The position numbers were made by a program, and so were the translations under genes. Of a stretch of DNA of 9,794 bases, positions 5,965 through 9,794 are shown in pieces. The notes under the pieces are model-generated. The model ran no database searches. It worked only from the letters and a program-made list of their open reading frames with translations, and was not told where the DNA came from. Position 1 is the stretch's first letter. Each line of letters starts with the position of its first letter. This DNA is from Negativicutes bacterium (lineage in GTDB: Bacteria > Bacillota_C > Negativicutes > Sporomusales_B > JARLHX01): NCBI GenBank assembly GCA_031292015.1, contig JARLHY010000193.1:1-9794 (forward strand), written 5' to 3'.

Positions 5965-7389
5965 TTGCTTCGACTTTATCGCCGCATCAGTCTGCTGTTG
6001 ATTATTATGATGGTTCTCGCTGCCTCTCTTGCCTGGGCGGCACCGGCGGTCAGCACCCTGCAAAAGGTGCGTTTCAGCCAGACGCCGGAAAAAGTCAGGA
6101 TTGTCTTTGATCTGGATACCGTACCGGCCTTCAACGTCACCCTCGAACAGGAGCCGCTCCGCCTGATTGTTGAGCTGCCGGCGGCTATCGACAGGTCTAT
6201 TCTGACCCAAACCACCTTTAATGATCCGTTTGTCAGCAATCTGCAGTTGCAGGAAACTGAGCCTGGCCGGACCAGGGTGGTCATCGACCTGAAGCAGGCG
6301 GTCACCCATAATGTATTTAGCCTAAAAAACCCTGACCGTCTGGTGATCGACCTTGTCAAAGTGTATGACCGGAAGAGCGAAGAAGAGGTTCTCCCTGGCA
6401 TCAAGCATATTTCCTGGTTGCGCAGCCAGACCTTCGGCCCGGTGCAGGCCCATATTCTTACCATTGATGCCCAAAGTGGGGCTACTGTCAGACCCCTTTT
6501 ATCCAACGGGATGATTAACGGAGTGGAACCGGTAGCGGCGATGAGCTCCCGGGCAAAAGCCGCGGTGGCGGTTAACGGCTCGTATTTTTCCACCAGCGGC
6601 GAAATCATTGGACTGCTCAAAATCGATGGCGATATCATCAGCACGCCGACCATCGGCCGGACGGCGGTGGGAATTATGCCTGACGGCAAAATGATCATCG
6701 ATCAGGTCGAATACCAGGGAAGCGTGACATTGATGAACGGCAAAAACCTTCCCATTGACGGAGTCAACCGCGAGCGCGGCCCGAATGAGGTTATCCTTTA
6801 TAACGAATACTACGGCCCCACGACAGCTACCAATCCGTTTGGCGTCGATTATGTACTCAGAGCCGATGGGACTATTGTTGCGATATCCCGCGGTAACACG
6901 GTGATCAGCCCGGGTATGACCGTTCTGTCGGCGCATGGTGAAGGAGCCAAAGCCCTCAGCGGCTTGAAGGTCGGCGATTTTGTCGTCGTCAATCAGTCGC
7001 TGGGGCCGGTGTGGGACAAGACGCTGCATGCCTTGGGAGCTGGCCCCATGCTGGTTAAGGATGGCAGCATCTTTTTGACCACCAAAACCGAGGAGTTCGG
7101 CTCTGACGTCGCCGGTGGCCGGGCACCGCGAACGGCGCTTGGATTGACCAAGGAGGGGAATCTACTGCTAGCGGTAGTGGATGGACGCTCAGCCAACAGC
7201 GCCGGCATGACCCTGCTGGAGCTTGCCCTTTTTATGCAGGAGCTGGGAGCGGTGGACGCCATGAATCTCGATGGCGGTGGGTCCAGTGAAATGGTGATTT
7301 TTGACAAGGTGATCAATAAACCCTCCGACGGGCGCGAACGCAGGGTCGGAGACGCTTTGGCGGTATTCCCCGGCAAGCTTGCCAATTGA
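5965..7389 (+). CDS. Exported AMIN domain - phosphodiester glycosidase (NAGPA/DUF2233) protein
   Basis: 474 residues from TTG 5965, which has AGGAGG at 5951-5956 with an 8-base gap; the frame is open to TTG 5932 but that lies in the upstream hairpin and has no ribosome site. A basic start (RLYRR) and hydrophobic stretch 9-25 form a signal peptide or anchor. Residues about 32-132 fit an AMIN domain, known to bind peptidoglycan or target proteins to it (VRIVFDLD, PDRLVIDLVKVYD). Residues about 160-470 fit the phosphodiester glycosidase family related to the human lysosomal uncovering enzyme, with VNGSYF at 203-208 and the conserved NLDGGGSSEMVI at 434-445. By family knowledge this domain hydrolyses sugar phosphodiesters or acts on cell-wall sugars; the substrate here is unknown. 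Fused domains suggest an enzyme tethered to the wall in the periplasm. It follows the flgJ hairpin by 24 bases, so read-through from the flagellar operon is possible. Confidence 0.88.
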   Translation: MLRLYRRISLLLIIMMVLAASLAWAAPAVSTLQKVRFSQTPEKVRIVFDLDTVPAFNVTLEQEPLRLIVELPAAIDRSILTQTTFNDPFVSNLQLQETEPGRTRVVIDLKQAVTHNVFSLKNPDRLVIDLVKVYDRKSEEEVLPGIKHISWLRSQTFGPVQAHILTIDAQSGATVRPLLSNGMINGVEPVAAMSSRAKAAVAVNGSYFSTSGEIIGLLKIDGDIISTPTIGRTAVGIMPDGKMIIDQVEYQGSVTLMNGKNLPIDGVNRERGPNEVILYNEYYGPTTATNPFGVDYVLRADGTIVAISRGNTVISPGMTVLSAHGEGAKALSGLKVGDFVVVNQSLGPVWDKTLHALGAGPMLVKDGSIFLTTKTEEFGSDVAGGRAPRTALGLTKEGNLLLAVVDGRSANSAGMTLLELALFMQELGAVDAMNLDGGGSSEMVIFDKVINKPSDGRERRVGDALAVFPGKLAN

Positions 7390-7406
7390 CCGCAATGTTG
7401 TATAAT
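7379..7406 (+). promoter_or_regulatory. Sigma-A promoter for the lipoyl-like protein and S55 gene
   Basis: TTGCCA (7379-7384; one mismatch to TTGACA), 16 bases, then a perfect TATAAT (7401-7406). The -35 lies within the last codons of the glycosidase gene, and transcription would start near 7413, just ahead of the GGAGGTG ribosome site (7419-7425). It would let the last two genes be expressed independently of the flagellar operon. Confidence 0.65.
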
Positions 7407-7431
7407 GAAAATAGGAACGGAGGTGGGTATC

Positions 7432-7743
7432 ATGCTTCGCGTTAGAAGTATCATCGTCATGGTGCTGGTATTCCTTGTATTTGCAGTTGCCTGGGTAGCC
7501 GCGAATGGAGCTGCGGTGGATCAAAAAGGAGTTCTTTCCGGGCGAGTGCTGGCTAATGGTTTAGCTGTTCCCGGTGCTGCTGTTCGCGAAGGCGACGTTC
7601 TTGTTTTCGTCGATACTATTACCACGCCGGTACCTGCTGTCCGGGCGAATGTGGATGGGAAGGTCACGGAAGTGTTGGTAAAACCCGGCGATATGATCCG
7701 GACCGGGGATGTTCTTGTCCGAATCGAACCTGCGCGCAAATAG
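7432..7743 (+). CDS. Small membrane-anchored barrel-sandwich (biotin/lipoyl-like) protein
   Basis: 103 residues: an N-terminal membrane segment (about 6-24, IIVMVLVFLVFAVAWVAA), then a compact barrel-sandwich hybrid fold (about 33-100) of the kind found in biotin/lipoyl domains and HlyD-type adaptors. Two similar half-motifs are visible, AVREGDVLVFVD (50-61) and VKPGDMIRTGDVLVRIEP (83-100). The hairpin between them (TITTPVPAVRANVDGK) lacks EAMKM or a lipoyl DKA lysine motif, so it is unlikely to carry biotin or lipoate. The start is ATG 7432 with GGAGGTG at 7419-7425; an in-frame ATG at 7405 lies within the promoter -10 box. It may act as an outward-facing binding or adaptor domain; the function is unknown. 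A 15-base gap separates it from the S55 gene, so the two are surely cotranscribed. Confidence 0.8.
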   Translation: MLRVRSIIVMVLVFLVFAVAWVAANGAAVDQKGVLSGRVLANGLAVPGAAVREGDVLVFVDTITTPVPAVRANVDGKVTEVLVKPGDMIRTGDVLVRIEPARK

Positions 7744-7758
7744 GAAAGGAATGATTTG

Positions 7759-9618
7759 ATGTCTTTGGTGGTCAGGTTCTGCCGGGCTGCGATCATAGCG
7801 GCCCTTCTGTTTTTGCCGGCAGCACTGGTTGATGCGGCACCGGATATCTTGCCGGTGAATGAGATTAAAGCTGGGATGCACGGGATCGGAAAGACAGTTG
7901 TGACAGGAACTAAGATAGAGGATTTCGATGTAGAAGTATTGGGGATCATGAAGAACAAGGGGCCATCCGGCGACCTCATTCTGGTGCGGACTTCCGGTGA
8001 CGTGATTGATCGCACCGGCGGCATCGCCCAGGGGATGAGCGGCAGCCCGGTATACATTGACGGCAAACTGGTGGGCGCCGTCGCCTATGGCTGGTCGTTC
8101 AGCGATCACAAAATCGGCATGGTCACTCCTATTGCGGATATGCTCAAACTCTGGGAGATATCTGACGGCAAGACCAGCTCTGCCGAGACGACTGTTTCCG
8201 GCGATCAGCTTGTCGAGCAGGCTACCCCTCTTATGGCCGCCGGCTTTAGCGGGGGGGCGCTGGAGATGCTCAAAACCAAGCTGCAGCCGCTCAATCTCGT
8301 GCCCTATGCAGTTGGCGACGCGCCGACCGATGTTCAGTTTGGCCCGCTGGAACCGGGCAGCGCCATCGGGGCGCAGCTGATTCGCGGCGACGTGAGTCTT
8401 GGGGCTCTCGGCACTGTCACCTATGTGGAAGGCAATAAAGTGCTGGCCTTTGGCCACCCGTTTTTGAAAAAAGGCAGCAGCAGCTATTTTCTGACTAACG
8501 GTTATGTTTTTACCACCGTTAACGGGATGGAGAACTCCTTTAAAGTCGGCACCACCGGTGCGGCTTTGGGGGTTATCAACCAGGATCGCGGGGCCGGAAT
8601 CGCCGGGGAAATCGACCGTTTTCCCAATACCATCCCCTTGCGGATCACCGTAAAAGACAATACCCTGGGTCAAAGCCGCGATGCCGAAGCCCAGGTAGTT
8701 CAGGACGAACAGCTTTCTCCCATTCTCGCGGCGGCCACGGTTTTTTCGGTGATCGAGAAGACCATGGACCGGGTTGGCCCGGGTACCGCCAAAGTTAGCT
8801 TCGAGCTTTCGGCCCGCAACATGCCGGGAGAAGTTTTTAAACGCGAGAACCTGTTTTATAGTCCGACCAATATCGATGAGCTTGCGGTGAGTGAGATCCA
8901 CGAACTCCTCGCGCTGCTGGCGTCCAATCAGTTTCAGCCGGTGGATGTTCTTGATGTCAAGGTTAATGTCACCGTCGATTCAGAGCGTCGAACCGCGACC
9001 GTCATGGAGGCCAGGCCGTCTGTTTTGACCGCCAAACCGGGAGACAAGGTTGACATTACTGTCAGTCTCAAGCCCTTCCGTGGCCCGGCCATTACCCGGA
9101 TAGTGCCTTTTACCATTCCCAAAAATCAGGCCCCCGGTCCGCTGACTTTGGAAGTTCGCGGCGGCGGAACGGTCCCCCTCATCGCCTTGCTGAAGCGCCA
9201 GGTGTCTGAGGGCGAAGTGCTGAAACTGGCTGATAAAATGAAAAGCCAGACCTTTGCCGACATGCTGAAAGAATTGGCTGAACGGGACCATAACAATGAC
9301 ATCATCGTGGAGATCCTGGATACCGATCTCGGCGAGGGTTTTGGCGACTTAGGACAGGCCCAGCTGCCGGCAGCCAAGCTTGAACCAGGACCAAAGCCCA
9401 ATGTCGATGGTAGCAAGAAGTCGCCGCGGGGCGGAAAAATGGCTGGCGACAACGCCAAAAAAACCGATGACGACAAGAGCATTGTCAGCACCGATTATAT
9501 GATCGACAGTGATACCCAGATCATGATTACCGTGACCAAGCCGGATGGTAAAGCCGCCGAAAAGATGACTGCTGAAAAACCCAACCGTGTGGAAGGCAAT
9601 CTGCCGGGTTGGCACTAA
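7759..9618 (+). CDS. Exported SpoIVB-type (peptidase S55) domain protein, permuted order
   Basis: 619 residues from ATG 7759, with AAAGGA at 7745-7750 (8-base gap); a TTG at 7756 is the less likely start. Signal peptide about 1-27 (RFCRAAIIAALLFLPAALVDA). Residues 30-135 match the C-terminal half of the SpoIVB S55 domain: KIEDFDVEV (52-60), GGIAQGMSGSPVYIDGKLVG (87-106; putative nucleophile Ser94), then GMVTPIADML. Residues about 200-300 match its N-terminal half: GTVTYVEGNKVLAFGHPF (218-235; putative catalytic His233) and GAALGVINQDRGAGIAGEID. The order is thus the reverse of SpoIVB, and there is no PDZ domain. Residues about 395-470 look like a beta-rich accessory domain (KPGDKVDITVSLKPFRG), and 538-575 are a Lys/Pro/Gly/Asp-rich linker before a short C-terminal strand region. 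S55 family membership is secure; active proteolysis is inferred. It is probably periplasmic or wall-associated and cotranscribed with the small protein upstream. Confidence 0.85.
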   Translation: MSLVVRFCRAAIIAALLFLPAALVDAAPDILPVNEIKAGMHGIGKTVVTGTKIEDFDVEVLGIMKNKGPSGDLILVRTSGDVIDRTGGIAQGMSGSPVYIDGKLVGAVAYGWSFSDHKIGMVTPIADMLKLWEISDGKTSSAETTVSGDQLVEQATPLMAAGFSGGALEMLKTKLQPLNLVPYAVGDAPTDVQFGPLEPGSAIGAQLIRGDVSLGALGTVTYVEGNKVLAFGHPFLKKGSSSYFLTNGYVFTTVNGMENSFKVGTTGAALGVINQDRGAGIAGEIDRFPNTIPLRITVKDNTLGQSRDAEAQVVQDEQLSPILAAATVFSVIEKTMDRVGPGTAKVSFELSARNMPGEVFKRENLFYSPTNIDELAVSEIHELLALLASNQFQPVDVLDVKVNVTVDSERRTATVMEARPSVLTAKPGDKVDITVSLKPFRGPAITRIVPFTIPKNQAPGPLTLEVRGGGTVPLIALLKRQVSEGEVLKLADKMKSQTFADMLKELAERDHNNDIIVEILDTDLGEGFGDLGQAQLPAAKLEPGPKPNVDGSKKSPRGGKMAGDNAKKTDDDKSIVSTDYMIDSDTQIMITVTKPDGKAAEKMTAEKPNRVEGNLPGWH

Positions 9619-9631
9619 CTATCAACTTTTC

Positions 9632-9664
9632 AAAATCCCCAAGATTAAACTTGGGGATTTTTTT
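9632..9664 (+). terminator. Strong intrinsic terminator after the S55 gene
   Basis: AAAATCCCCAAG (9632-9643) and CTTGGGGATTTT (9650-9661) form a perfect 12-base-pair stem around the loop ATTAAA. The 3' arm ends in an uninterrupted run of seven T (9658-9664). It lies 13 bases after the S55 stop codon and closes the transcript. It is also the apparent target of the adjoining intron. Confidence 0.93.
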
Positions 9665-9667
9665 ATG

Positions 9668-9794
9668 GTGCGCCCGGCATGGGCGTTGTCTAGCAGGTGA
9701 AAGACCTGCGCGTCAAGAGGTGGTCGAGGCGCTAGCTTAAGACAAGGGTGTCCGCCGTGAGGCGGAATCTGAAGGAAGTCAGCGGCAAACCTCC
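9668..9794 (+). mobile_element. Group IIC (bacterial class C) intron, 5' part
   Basis: Begins with GTGCG, the group II 5' splice-site consensus, then CCCGGCATGGGCG. Further landmarks are the hairpin GCAGGTGAAAGACCTGC (9692-9708), CAAGGGTGTCCG (9744-9755), GGAATCTGAAGGAAG and CGGCAAACCTCC up to the window end. In order and wording these follow domain I of the Oceanobacillus iheyensis group IIC intron as I remember it (GTGTGCCCGGCATGGG, CAAGGGTGTCCG, GGAATCTGAAGGAAG, CGGCAAACCTTC). Such introns are retroelements that splice as RNA and move by a reverse transcriptase/maturase encoded in domain IV, which would lie beyond the window. Insertion three bases after a terminator T-run is the class C preference. 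No coding region is visible in this part. Confidence 0.88.

Noticed and set aside
7386..7406. TTGACC as -35 box for TATAAT at 7401
   Set aside because: The spacer would be only 9 bases. TTGCCA at 7379 with 16 bases is the credible pairing.
7432..7743. Biotin carboxyl carrier or lipoyl acyl-carrier protein
   Set aside because: The modifiable lysine motif is missing and the protein is anchored outside the cytoplasm, where those enzymes do not act.
7561..8901. Long antisense open frame (about 446 codons) across the lipoyl-like and S55 genes
   Set aside because: It covers two genes with clear family motifs and ribosome sites, its own product is His/Arg/Gln-rich without recognisable domains, and it has no upstream ribosome site. 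It is a by-product of codon bias.

Overview
The window is a flagellar basal-body operon followed by a cell-envelope cluster. It most likely comes from a spore-forming diderm Firmicute (Negativicutes, Sporomusaceae-like). Two features point there. The order mreB/mbl, then flgF (flhO), then flgG (flhP), matches my recollection of the Bacillus subtilis mbl-flhO-flhP neighbourhood. Directly behind it sit flgA, flgH and flgI, which build the P- and L-rings and are useful only in a cell with an outer membrane. SpoIVB-type (S55) sequence, strong GGAGG ribosome sites and a group IIC intron also fit Firmicutes. The DNA is moderately GC-rich and evenly coding. All supported genes are on the + strand.

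Layout: 1-921 is the 3' part of an MreB/Mbl actin-like gene. The 194-base gap after it holds a GC-rich hairpin and a near-consensus sigma-D (sigma-28) flagellar promoter about 23 bases upstream of flgF. Then come flgF (1116-1886), a structured 149-base gap, flgG (2036-2824), flgA, flgH, flgI and a single-domain flgJ ending at 5928. A hairpin that overlaps the flgJ stop codon probably ends or attenuates the flagellar transcript.

From 5965 to 9618 are three exported or membrane-anchored proteins. They are an AMIN plus phosphodiester-glycosidase protein, a 103-residue membrane-anchored barrel-sandwich (lipoyl-like) protein with its own sigma-A promoter, and a 619-residue S55 (SpoIVB-like) protein. 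The last carries the GMSGSP motif near its N-terminus and the FGHP motif after it, the reverse of the order in SpoIVB, so it looks circularly permuted. A strong intrinsic terminator follows (9632-9664). Three bases later the 5' end of a group IIC intron begins and runs off the window. That is the terminator-adjacent target such introns prefer.

How the genes fit together: FlgF and FlgG form the rod. FlgJ chaperones or caps rod assembly at the peptidoglycan. FlgA assists FlgI P-ring assembly, and FlgH forms the outer-membrane L-ring. The downstream trio has no established flagellar role. Its domains suggest work on peptidoglycan or envelope glycans and proteolysis or scaffolding outside the cytoplasmic membrane.
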